Shown one piece after another: positions 44,498 to 52,256 of a stretch of 64,000 bases of DNA (positions within the stretch are counted from its first letter, which is position 1; every line of letters begins with the position of its first letter). The position numbers were made by a program, and so were the translations under genes. This DNA is from Actinomycetales bacterium UBA1383 (GTDB taxonomy: Bacteria; Actinomycetota; Actinomycetes; Actinomycetales; Actinomycetaceae). The stretch lies in assembly GCA_002305415.1 (NCBI GenBank), contig DBQX01000022.1, positions 13,484 through 77,483 of the forward strand. Direction: 5' to 3'. The notes beneath the pieces were generated by a model, which ran no database searches, was not told the origin of the DNA, and saw only the letters and a list, made by a program, of their open reading frames with translations.

Positions 44498-45538
44498 TCA
44501 CAGACCCGGTACACGCGTGGAGGCGAGCACGGCCGCGATGTCCGGATTGAAGAAGCCGGGGCCCTTCAGCACCTTCCCGTCCGCCCGGTAGATGGGCATG
44601 CCGTCCTCGCCCAGCTTTGACATGTTGGATCGCTGTACCGCGTGGAGGACCGCGTCGAGCGGGATACCGGTCTCCAGGGCCATGCCGTAGATGACGTACA
44701 CCAGGTCCGCCATCGCGTCGGCCGCGGCGACCGTGTCCCGCCGATGCGTGTCCGAGGCCACGGCCTCGGTGACGGCCGCGAGCACCAGTTGCTCGGCGTC
44801 GTCGCCGTACACGGCCCCCATCAGCTCGGCGAACTCCTCGGCGATGAGGGCCATGCGCATGTGCACCCTCTCGATCGCGACATCGGCGGGTCCGGTCGCG
44901 ACAGGCAGGTGGTAGGTGGCATGGAACTGCCGGACGAGCGCGTCCGGGTCGCGGGGGTCGGGGATGGCCGGGTGGTGGTCGAGCGGCCCGTCCCAGCGGG
45001 TGGCGGGCTCGCGGGGGTCGGTGTCCAGCAGGGCACCCACCCACATGTCCCGCCAGGGCGCAGCCGGGTCGCGGCGGTCCGCGAAGCAGGCCCGCAGCAC
45101 GCCCTCGCGCCGGAAGCCGTGCCGCCACGCCGGCTTCCAGGAGGCCCAGTTGCCGACGACGGCGCGCCACTGGATTCGCCGCAGCCCCCGCGCGAAGCCG
45201 TGGTCCACGACGAGGCCCACCGCCTCCGTGAGGTGGCCACGTCCCCGGTGGGCCGGCGTCATCCAGTAGCCGATCTCGGCGGAGTCGCCGTCGGAGCCGT
45301 GCAGGTCGATCATCCCTGCCAGCTCGTCCGCCACCCGGATCGCCCAGACGGGATTCCCGGCCTCCCACGCCGGCCGGGCGGCGGCCACGAACGCGCGGGC
45401 GTCGTCGGCGGTGTACGGGAACGGGATCGTGGTGTACGCGGCGATCGCGGGGTCCTGGCAGGCGGCGGCGATCGCGGGGACGTCCTCCACGGTGGGAGCG
45501 GACAGCTCGACGGCCGAACCTGTGATCGCGTGGTGCAT
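44498..45538 (-). CDS. Fusion of GNAT acetyltransferase and MazG-like nucleotide pyrophosphohydrolase
   Basis: A 346-residue two-domain protein. Residues about 1-175 are a RimJ-type GNAT domain (AEIGYWMTPAHRGRGHLTEAV, IQWRAVVGNWASWKPAWRHGF, the acetyl-CoA loop). Residues about 200-346 are an all-alpha NTP-pyrophosphatase with ALIAEEFAELMGAVYG and AADAMADLVYVIYGM (EExxE and ExxD-type metal sites) and the tail RSNMSKLGEDGMPIYRADGKVLKGPGF. Each half is common; the fusion may couple acetylation of a protein or antibiotic with nucleotide sanitation. The frame runs through without a stop. ATG 45538 begins the GNAT domain. Confidence 0.85.
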   Translation of the reverse strand: MHHAITGSAVELSAPTVEDVPAIAAACQDPAIAAYTTIPFPYTADDARAFVAAARPAWEAGNPVWAIRVADELAGMIDLHGSDGDSAEIGYWMTPAHRGRGHLTEAVGLVVDHGFARGLRRIQWRAVVGNWASWKPAWRHGFRREGVLRACFADRRDPAAPWRDMWVGALLDTDPREPATRWDGPLDHHPAIPDPRDPDALVRQFHATYHLPVATGPADVAIERVHMRMALIAEEFAELMGAVYGDDAEQLVLAAVTEAVASDTHRRDTVAAADAMADLVYVIYGMALETGIPLDAVLHAVQRSNMSKLGEDGMPIYRADGKVLKGPGFFNPDIAAVLASTRVPGL

Positions 45539-45565
45539 GGGAGAGCCTAACGCCACCGCGCCGGG

Positions 45566-46504
45566 TCAGGAGGTGCTGACCTGGTCGATGATGTCGACGA
45601 CGGCGGCGATCGCGGGCGTGGCCTCGTCGGGCGCCGGGATCAGCAGGAGGACGCGGCTCCCGATGGGAACTCCGATGAGGGCGTCGAACTCGCCACCGGT
45701 GCCCACCTCCACCGCCTGCGGCTGACCCGCGTCCCACGTCGACCCGGTGGAGCTGTTGTCCCAGTACGCGACCGCGTACTGGACGATCACGCCGCCGGCC
45801 ACGACGGGCTCGCCGTCGGCCGTGGCGAGGACGGTCGCGCTCGACTCGGTGGGTGCGGCGGTGCCCTCGGGGACACTCACCGAAGCCGGCTCGCCGGGCG
45901 TCCCGGTGATCTCCAGGCCGGTGGTCGCGGCCTCGGGGGTGACCGCGGCGTCCGCGGAACCGGTGACGTCCGTGGGGTAGCTGCCGATGATGTCGACGAC
46001 GAACACGAGCGTGTCAGTGCCCTCGATGCCGGCGTCCGGGTTGCCGCCGGTGCCGTACCCGAGCTCCGGCGGGATCGAGAGGATCACCCGGCTGCCGACA
46101 TCCTGGCCGACGAGGCCCGCATCCCAGCCCTGGATCACCTGGCCGGTGCCGATTGAGAAGGCGGCGGGCGAGGTGCGCTCGAACGAGGAGTCGAACACCT
46201 CCCCGCCCCAGACCTGGCCGAGGTAGTCGACGACGAGGAGGTCGCCCGCCTCGACCGCCTCGCCGTCACCCGCGGCGAGAACGGACACCTCGAGCCGGGT
46301 GGACGGCTCGTCGTCGGGGAACGCCAGTTCCGGGGCCTCGCCGAAGACCGTGGAGGTCTCCGGGAACGGACCGTCGCCGCCGATCTCGATGCCCGTGGGG
46401 CTCGCGGTGGCCGGGGTGGTGGTCTCGGTGTCGGTGGCGTCCGACGAGCACGCCGTGAGCGCGAGGGCGCCGGCCACGAGGACGGCGGCGAGGGTCTTTC
46501 GCAT
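45566..46504 (-). CDS. FKBP-type peptidyl-prolyl isomerase lipoprotein
   Basis: A 312-residue secreted protein. The signal peptide ends in lipobox LTAC with lipid cysteine C19, then a Thr/Ala-rich linker. A first FKBP domain spans about 68-165 (VDYLGQVWGGEVFDSSFER, FSIGTGQVIQGWDAGLVG, VILSIPPELGYG, the usual active-site shell). A second, more diverged copy is at about 185-312 (VQYAVAYWDNSSTGSTWDAG, LIPAPDEATPAIAAVVDIID) and lacks several aromatic pocket residues. The protein probably assists folding of exported proteins. GGAG precedes ATG 46504. Confidence 0.9.
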   Translation of the reverse strand: MRKTLAAVLVAGALALTACSSDATDTETTTPATASPTGIEIGGDGPFPETSTVFGEAPELAFPDDEPSTRLEVSVLAAGDGEAVEAGDLLVVDYLGQVWGGEVFDSSFERTSPAAFSIGTGQVIQGWDAGLVGQDVGSRVILSIPPELGYGTGGNPDAGIEGTDTLVFVVDIIGSYPTDVTGSADAAVTPEAATTGLEITGTPGEPASVSVPEGTAAPTESSATVLATADGEPVVAGGVIVQYAVAYWDNSSTGSTWDAGQPQAVEVGTGGEFDALIGVPIGSRVLLLIPAPDEATPAIAAVVDIIDQVSTS

Positions 46505-46655
46505 GATGCTCCTGTCGTAGGTCTGCCCCAAGCGTAGGCCCCGAATCTGTGACCCACCTGTACCAGTCCACTGCCCTCACCGATTCTGAGATTGGACCCG
46601 CGGCATGCTAGCGTTGTCGCTGCACACGGCGGCTCGTCCGCCGGTCGCACACCCC

Positions 46656-46739
46656 GTCCGGGTGGCGGAATTGGCAGACGCGCTAGCTTGAGGTGCTAGT
46701 GCCCTAACGGGCGTGGGGGTTCAAGTCCCCCTCCGGACA
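46656..46739 (+). tRNA. tRNA-Leu (anticodon GAG)
   Basis: The acceptor strand GTCCGGG pairs with TCCGGAC (one G-T at the last pair), the D-loop holds GAATTGGCAGAC, the anticodon stem CTAGC/GCTAG encloses TTGAGGT, the long variable arm is TGCCC-TAAC-GGGCG, and the T arm GGGGG-TTCAAGT-CCCCC is intact. The anticodon GAG at 46690-46692 reads CUC and CUU. The discriminator is A; CCA is not encoded. A -10-like TAGCGT is at 46609-46614. Confidence 0.96.
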
Positions 46740-46779
46740 CTCCTTCTCCCCAGGCGGCACGTCTGTCGCGGCTGACCGC

Positions 46780-46785
46780 TAGGAT
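46780..46785 (+). promoter_or_regulatory. -10 element (TAGGAT) of a leaderless promoter
   Basis: TAGGAT is seven bases before ATG 46793 of the Gfo/Idh gene; no ribosome site intervenes. It lies 41 bases after the tRNA. Confidence 0.55.
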
Positions 46786-46792
46786 CGCGGCC

Positions 46793-47833
46793 ATGGCCCC
46801 GCCGATCCGCACCGCACTCCTGGGCTTCGGCCTCTCCGGCCGCGTGTTCCACGGCCCCCTGATCGCCCACGATCCGGCCTTCTCGCTCGACGTCATCGTG
46901 ACCGGAAACCCGGAACGGGCGGCGAGCGCGCGCCGTCTCCATCCCACCGCCGAGGTGGTCGGGACGGCTGCGGAGGCCCTCGCCCGTGACCTCGACCTCG
47001 TCGTCATCGGGACCCCGCCGGGGAGCCACTTCTCCCTCGCGGAGGCGGCCATCGACCGGGGGCTCGCCGTCGTCGTCGACAAGCCGTTCGTCCCGACCGG
47101 GCGGGAGGCGGAGGCGCTGATCGCCAGTGCGCGTGCCGCGGGCACGGCGCTGACCGTCTACCAGAACCGTCGCTGGGACGCCGACTTCCTCACGCTCCGC
47201 CAGCTCATCGAGGCCGGCGAGCTCGGGCAGGTCCACACGTTCGAGTCACGTTTCGAGCGCTGGAAGCCGGAGGGCCTGCGCTCGTGGAAGGGCGACACGG
47301 CCCTCGCCGCAGGCGGCGGGATCCTCGCGGACCTCGGCTCCCACCTCATCGACCAGGCCCTCCAGCTGTTCGGCCCGGTACGCACGGTCCACGGGGAGAC
47401 CACCCGCCACGCCGGGACCGGGGAGGCCGACGACGACGCCTTCGTCTCGCTGCTCCACGAGTCGGGCGTACGTTCGCGCCTGTCCGCGAACCTCATCTCC
47501 GCCGTCCCCTCGCCCAGGTTCCGCGTGCTCGGCTCGGCGGCCGGCTACGTGAAGTGGGGCCTGGACTCGCAGGAGCGCGCCCTCGGAGAAGGCGTCTCCC
47601 CGGGCGACCCGCAGTACGGCGTGGAGCCGGAGGAGGCGTGGGGCACGCTCGGCACGCCGGAGGGCACCCGCCCGGTCCCGGCCGTCCGCGGTGCCTACCC
47701 GGAGTTCTACCGCCTCCTCGGGGAGGCGCTCACGGGTGGAGGCCCGCTGCCCGTGGACCCGGAGGAGTCGCTCGCCGTCATCCGGGTCATCGAGGAGGTC
47801 CACCGCCAGAACCGGGCCGCGCGCGAGCATTGA
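46793..47833 (+). CDS. Gfo/Idh/MocA family oxidoreductase
   Basis: A 346-residue NAD(P)-dependent dehydrogenase. The Rossmann motif is LLGFGLSGRVFHGPLI, the conserved EKP-type cofactor loop reads DKPFVPTG, and the C-terminal alpha/beta domain carries GDTALAAGGGILADLGSHLIDQAL, with the catalytic aspartate and histidine. Substrates in the family are sugars, inositols and biliverdin-like compounds; none can be assigned. It closely resembles the YdgJ/YvaA group. It starts from a leaderless promoter and ends 55 bases before the hydrolase. Confidence 0.88.
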   Translation: MAPPIRTALLGFGLSGRVFHGPLIAHDPAFSLDVIVTGNPERAASARRLHPTAEVVGTAAEALARDLDLVVIGTPPGSHFSLAEAAIDRGLAVVVDKPFVPTGREAEALIASARAAGTALTVYQNRRWDADFLTLRQLIEAGELGQVHTFESRFERWKPEGLRSWKGDTALAAGGGILADLGSHLIDQALQLFGPVRTVHGETTRHAGTGEADDDAFVSLLHESGVRSRLSANLISAVPSPRFRVLGSAAGYVKWGLDSQERALGEGVSPGDPQYGVEPEEAWGTLGTPEGTRPVPAVRGAYPEFYRLLGEALTGGGPLPVDPEESLAVIRVIEEVHRQNRAAREH

Positions 47834-47888
47834 CGCGCGCGCCGCGGCGTGGCGATACTCGGTCATCCCAGCCCACCGAGGGGGAGTC

Positions 47889-49241
47889 ATGGCCGACCGA
47901 CTGGCGCCCGGCGCGCCCTACCGCACCATCGACCTGGGGGGCGGGGCGACCGCTCCCTTCTACATCGTCCCCTTCGACAGGGACGGGGTCTGTACCGGCC
48001 CGGTGACCGCCCGGAACCTGCTCGCCACGGTCGCGACCCAGCGCCCCACCGACGTGTTCCTCTTCTCCCACGGGTGGAACAACGACTGGAAGGCCGCCAC
48101 CGCGCGTTACGACCAGTTCATCGCCGGGTTCGCCCGGATGAGGGCCGAGCACCCGCTCGACCGGCCGTTCCGGCCCGTCCTCGTGGGCATCGTCTGGCCG
48201 AGCACCGCGCTGGTCGCCCCGTGGGAGCAGGCCCCCGACATCGCGGCGACGGACGGGGACGACGACGCCGTCGCCGAGGAACGCGCCGAGGTGGCCGAGG
48301 TCGCGGCGATCGTCCCGGAGGAGAAGCGCGCCCTCTTCTACGAGCTCGCCCAGCGCCAGGACCTCTCGGACGCCGAGGCGGCCGAGTTCGCGGGCCTCGT
48401 GGTCCCCGCCTTCGTGGGCGGTGACGAGGTGGACACGGCGGAGCCCGACGCCGAGTCCGTCCTCGAGGTGTGGCGCTCCCTGCCGGGCCGTCCGGCAGCG
48501 ATCCCCACTGAGTTCGGCCGGGTGCAGTGGCCGGGCGCGGATGTCGCGGGGGACGAGGCCCGCGCGGAGGCGGCCGCCGACGCGCGCGCCGCCGGGCTCC
48601 TCCAGGCCCTCGACCCGCGCGGCCTGGTGCGCCTCGCCACGGTGCTCCTGATGAAGGACCGCGCCGGGCGGGTGGGCGGCCGAGGCGTCGCCGACCTCCT
48701 CGAGTCGCTGCTCGCCACGTCCGACGCGCGCGTCCACCTCGTCGGGCACTCGTACGGCGCGAAGGTGGTGCTGTCCGCCCTCGCGGCGAAGCCGCACTCG
48801 CGGCCCGTCGAGTCGGTGTTGCTGCTCCAGCCCGCCGTGTCCCACCTGTGCTTCGCGGCCGACGTCGACGGCGCCGGCCGGCCGGGCGGGTACCGGCCCG
48901 CGCTGGCGCGCACCCGCCAGCCCATCATGACCACCTACAGCCGGCACGACTTCCCGCTCACCAAGGTGTTCCACTGGGCGGTGCGACGGCCCTCCGACCT
49001 CGGGGAAGTGGTGATCGCCGGGGCCCCGAACCGGTACGCCGCGCTCGGCGGCTTCGGGCCGGGCGGGGTCGAGGGTGAGGTCACCCGGGTCGTGGCGGCC
49101 GTGCCCCCGCACCCCTACGACCCACCGGAGCCAGGGTCGCGCCTCGTGGCGGTGGAGGCCTCCACCGTGATCAAGGGCCACGGCGAGGTGCAGGTGCCCG
49201 CGACATTCTGGATGCTGCTCACCCAGGTGGCCCGCTCCTGA
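47889..49241 (+). CDS. Uncharacterised alpha/beta hydrolase
   Basis: A 450-residue protein with an alpha/beta-hydrolase core. FLFSHGWNNDWKAATARYDQF (about residues 57-77) is the oxyanion region, the nucleophile elbow is VHLVGHSYGAKVV (serine at about 285), and a late histidine is in EASTVIKGHGE. An acidic insert of about 130 residues (AVAEERAEVAEVAAIVPEEKRA) separates the first strands from the elbow, longer than in ordinary lipases or peptidases. No signal peptide is seen. GAGGGGGAG precedes ATG 47889. I cannot name a substrate. Confidence 0.8.
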   Translation: MADRLAPGAPYRTIDLGGGATAPFYIVPFDRDGVCTGPVTARNLLATVATQRPTDVFLFSHGWNNDWKAATARYDQFIAGFARMRAEHPLDRPFRPVLVGIVWPSTALVAPWEQAPDIAATDGDDDAVAEERAEVAEVAAIVPEEKRALFYELAQRQDLSDAEAAEFAGLVVPAFVGGDEVDTAEPDAESVLEVWRSLPGRPAAIPTEFGRVQWPGADVAGDEARAEAAADARAAGLLQALDPRGLVRLATVLLMKDRAGRVGGRGVADLLESLLATSDARVHLVGHSYGAKVVLSALAAKPHSRPVESVLLLQPAVSHLCFAADVDGAGRPGGYRPALARTRQPIMTTYSRHDFPLTKVFHWAVRRPSDLGEVVIAGAPNRYAALGGFGPGGVEGEVTRVVAAVPPHPYDPPEPGSRLVAVEASTVIKGHGEVQVPATFWMLLTQVARS

Positions 49242-49244
49242 GGA

Positions 49245-49961
49245 TCAGCGGGCCACCAGCGCGCCGAGGCCACGGGCCAGCCACCACGTCGCCAGGCCCA
49301 GCGCGGCGGCGTGGCTGGCGATCCACAGCGCGCGCGGCACGCCCGTGAGCCGTGCGAGCAGTCCGGGGTCGGACTGTGGCGTGGGATCAGCGGCGACGGC
49401 GCCCAGGTGGCGCCACGCCCCCGCGAGCAGGAAGCAGCCCACCGCCAGCACCGCCGCCCCCTGCACCTGGGAGGCGCCCCACCACCAGAGGCTCCCGTTC
49501 AGGGTGGCGAGGGCGGCGACCACCCCGGCCGTGTAGAGGCTGCGCGCCCGCGTCAGGGCGCCGAGCAGCAGCGCGGTGGAGACCCCCAGCAGCGTGGGTG
49601 ACCAGCCGCCGACCGCCAGGCGCGCGAGGACGGCGCCCACGACCGCTGGCGCCGGGTAGCCCGCCCACGTGGCGGCCACCAGGCCGGGACCGCGCGCCGC
49701 GCCCACCGTCACGGTGTGGCCGGACATGTCGGGCCGCAACACGAGGCCGGTGAAGCGACGTCCCGCGGCGATCCCGACCACCGCGTGTCCCAGCTCGTGC
49801 ACCACCGTCACCCCCACCCGGGACCAGCGCCACAGCGCGGGCACGAGGAGGAGGGCGACAGCGGCAGCCGCCGCTCCCACGACCCACCCGTCGAGGGTCA
49901 GCGCGCCGGTGGGCTGGAGACGCGCCCACGCCTCCCGCAGCCACGCCGTGGGGCCCTCCAT
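49245..49961 (-). CDS. M50-family membrane metallopeptidase
   Basis: A 238-residue, roughly six-helix membrane protein with the zinc motif H55-E56-L-G-H59 at the end of helix 2, as in site-2 proteases of the M50B (FtsH-associated-like) group. The downstream acidic ligand is less clear; RPDMSGHTV may lie near it. It lacks a PDZ domain. It starts two bases after the gluconokinase stop on the same strand, so the two are co-transcribed, although no functional connection is obvious. Confidence 0.85.
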   Translation of the reverse strand: MEGPTAWLREAWARLQPTGALTLDGWVVGAAAAAVALLLVPALWRWSRVGVTVVHELGHAVVGIAAGRRFTGLVLRPDMSGHTVTVGAARGPGLVAATWAGYPAPAVVGAVLARLAVGGWSPTLLGVSTALLLGALTRARSLYTAGVVAALATLNGSLWWWGASQVQGAAVLAVGCFLLAGAWRHLGAVAADPTPQSDPGLLARLTGVPRALWIASHAAALGLATWWLARGLGALVAR

Positions 49962-49963
49962 GG

Positions 49964-51469
49964 CTACAGGTAGCTGTCCTTGAGGTTCTCCAGTGTCTCG
50001 CCCATCTGCGCGAGACCACGCCGAAGTGCCCGGTGCTCGCGGTGGTGCTGGCGGTACACCTGCTGGGTGCGGGGGTCGGGGGTGTACACCGGGCCGGGTT
50101 CCACCGCGGCGGCGAGCTCGTCCGGCCTGATCTCGCCGAGCGCGCTCATGCCGAGGAGGGCCGCGCCCATCGACTGCGTGTCGACCAGGTCGAGGGCGGT
50201 CATGGGGATGCCGAGGGTGTCGGTGAGGATCTGCACCCAGAGTGGCCAGGCCGTGATGTCACCGGTGAGGCGCACCATGTCGGTGCTCCTCGCCGACCCG
50301 TACAGCGAGTCCCACACGTCGGCGAGGCAGTTGGCCACCCCCTCGAGGGCGGCGCGGGCGAAGTGGGCGCGGTTGTGCTGCATGCCGAGGCCGTAGAACA
50401 TCCCCTTGTCCTTCGGCGCCCAGTGCGGGGACCGCTCGCCCGCGAAGTAGGGCAGCAGGAACACGCCCTCCGCCCCCGGCTCGATGCGCGCCGCGTCCCG
50501 CATGATCTTCTCCCAGGCCGCCTGGTCGTCCACCACGTCCGGGTACAGCTTCTCCCGGATCCACTGCACGGTCAGGCCGCCGTTGTTGATCGCCCCGCCC
50601 ACGAACCACAACGGCTCCGGGGTGTCGGTGAGGAGGTAGCAGAAGGTCCGCTCGCCCGGGTCGAACCACGGCTCGGAGACGATCTTGCGCACCGCGCCGC
50701 TCGTGCCCACCGTGATCACCGTCTGGCCCGGACCCGCGACCCCGGTGCCGAGGCTCGCGAGGGCGCCGTCGCTCCCGCCGGCCACCACGGGCAGGCCCTC
50801 CGGCAGGCCCGTCGCCTCCGCCGTCGCCGCGTCCAGCCCCCCGACGACCGCCGCCGGGGAGACCAGCGGCGGCAGCTGGTCCGCCGAGATCCCGGCGAGC
50901 CGCAGCGCCTCGTTGTCCCAGTCAAGGCTGTGGAGGTTCAGCAGGCCGGTCGTCGAGGCGATCGACAGGTCGGTGGCCCAGACGCCGGTGAGTTCGTGCA
51001 GGATCCAGTCCTTCAGGCCCACCCAGAGGCGAGCGCGCTCGGCGCGTTCGGGGTCCACCCGGTACCACCAGCGCAGCCGCTGGGGGTGGTAGGTGGAGTG
51101 GACCGGACAGCCCGTCCGCCGGTACAGGGCGTTCACGTCCGCGTCGGCGCGCAAGCCGCGGTACATCGAGGTCGCGCGGGCATCCTGCCAGGTCATCGCG
51201 TCCGCGAGTGGTGTGCCGGCGTCGTCGGCCACCGGGAAGAGGCTGTGCATCGTGCAGCTGAACGCGATGCCCGTGGGTGCCACCTCCGCGGCAGCCACCT
51301 CCCGCAGCACGGCCCGCACCGCGGCCCGCACCTGTCGGGGGTCCTGCTCCGACCAGCCCGGGTGGGGCCGCTTCAGCGGGTACCCGGCAGACGCCCGCGC
51401 CACGACGTGCCCCGCAGGGTCCAGCAGGACGGCGCTGCAACTGGTGGTTCGTAGGCTGACGCCGATCAT
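49964..51469 (-). CDS. FGGY-family carbohydrate kinase, gluconokinase-like
   Basis: A 501-residue two-domain kinase. The N-terminal ATP-site block is IGVSLRTTSCSAVLLDPAG, the substrate region reads CTMHSLFPV and MTWQDARA, and the C-terminal half carries VGTSGAVRKIV, FAGERSPHWAPKDKGMFYGL and LTGDITAWPLWVQILTDTLG. These motifs match FGGY gluconokinase (GntK of Bacillus and corynebacteria), which gives 6-phosphogluconate; xylulokinase-like specificity is the alternative. No permease or gntR gene accompanies it. The ATG at 51469 heads the operon with the M50 peptidase. Confidence 0.85.
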   Translation of the reverse strand: MIGVSLRTTSCSAVLLDPAGHVVARASAGYPLKRPHPGWSEQDPRQVRAAVRAVLREVAAAEVAPTGIAFSCTMHSLFPVADDAGTPLADAMTWQDARATSMYRGLRADADVNALYRRTGCPVHSTYHPQRLRWWYRVDPERAERARLWVGLKDWILHELTGVWATDLSIASTTGLLNLHSLDWDNEALRLAGISADQLPPLVSPAAVVGGLDAATAEATGLPEGLPVVAGGSDGALASLGTGVAGPGQTVITVGTSGAVRKIVSEPWFDPGERTFCYLLTDTPEPLWFVGGAINNGGLTVQWIREKLYPDVVDDQAAWEKIMRDAARIEPGAEGVFLLPYFAGERSPHWAPKDKGMFYGLGMQHNRAHFARAALEGVANCLADVWDSLYGSARSTDMVRLTGDITAWPLWVQILTDTLGIPMTALDLVDTQSMGAALLGMSALGEIRPDELAAAVEPGPVYTPDPRTQQVYRQHHREHRALRRGLAQMGETLENLKDSYL

Positions 51470-51507
51470 CCTCGTCTCCCCTCGTGAAGGGCTCCCCGCC
51501 CGTGGGT

Positions 51508-52173
51508 TCAGGCTAGCGGCGGGCGTCGCGGCGGAACCGGCGGTTGGTGCCCGGCGGCGTCCACGAGCCCGGCCTCGGTGAGCAGCTCCCGCAGCCGCCG
51601 GACGGCGTCGTGCAGTGGGGTCACGAGCACGGCGGGAACCTCGTCCGAGCGGTCGAGGACGATCTGGAGGTTCTCCTCGTAGTACCAGAGCGTCTGCGCG
51701 GGGGTGCCGTCGTACCGGGCGAGCACCGCCGCCGCATCCTGGTTCTGCAGGTCGGTGACGAGGGCGCGGGTGTTGAAGACCTTGTCGGCGGTGTTCACCA
51801 GCAGGACATCCCGGCTGGCGTCGACGAGCCGGGCGAGGTGGCGCTGCTTCCGCGGCAGGTAGGAATCCCGCTCGGTGCGCTGCGCGGTGAGCGAGTCCGA
51901 GCAGCCCTCGACGATGTCCGCGACACGGGACCCGAACCGGGCGGCGATGTCCGCGAGCCGCGCCTCGCCCCCGTGGTCCTCCGCCGCGTCGTGGAGGAGC
52001 GCGGCGATCACCTGGTCCTCGTCACCGCCTGCCTCCACCACGAGGCTCGCCACCCCGAGAAGGTGGCCGATGTACGCGACCTCGGTGTTCTTCCTGCCCT
52101 GGGCGCCGTGCAGCACGGCGGCATACCGGACGGCGTCGACGAACCGTCCTGTCAGGTGGAGGCTCGGGGTCAT
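51508..52173 (-). CDS. HD-domain hydrolase resembling SpoT/Mesh1
   Basis: A 221-residue protein with an HD domain related to the (p)ppGpp hydrolase part of SpoT and the small hydrolase Mesh1. The key blocks are HGAQGRKNTEVAYIGH (first metal His), ALLHDAAEDHGG (HD) and LVNTADKVFNTRAL (equivalent to the KLADRL-type helix). Compared with Mesh1 the second block is HDAAED rather than HDTVED. No synthetase domain is present. Alarmone hydrolysis is a reasonable guess from motifs, not established. It is divergent from the P-type ATPase with 83 bases between. Confidence 0.78.
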   Translation of the reverse strand: MTPSLHLTGRFVDAVRYAAVLHGAQGRKNTEVAYIGHLLGVASLVVEAGGDEDQVIAALLHDAAEDHGGEARLADIAARFGSRVADIVEGCSDSLTAQRTERDSYLPRKQRHLARLVDASRDVLLVNTADKVFNTRALVTDLQNQDAAAVLARYDGTPAQTLWYYEENLQIVLDRSDEVPAVLVTPLHDAVRRLRELLTEAGLVDAAGHQPPVPPRRPPLA

Positions 52174-52256
52174 GGCGGGCTCCTCCGGTGGTTCCGTGCC
52201 CAATTGTGGCACCAGCCCCGCCCGGGTTGGCATGATCGAGGGGGAGGCGATGGCGC

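Noticed and set aside
52201..52256. An alternative ATG at 52250 for the P-type ATPase
   Set aside because: It is out of frame with the ATPase; the GGGGAGG site serves ATG 52257 at a normal distance.
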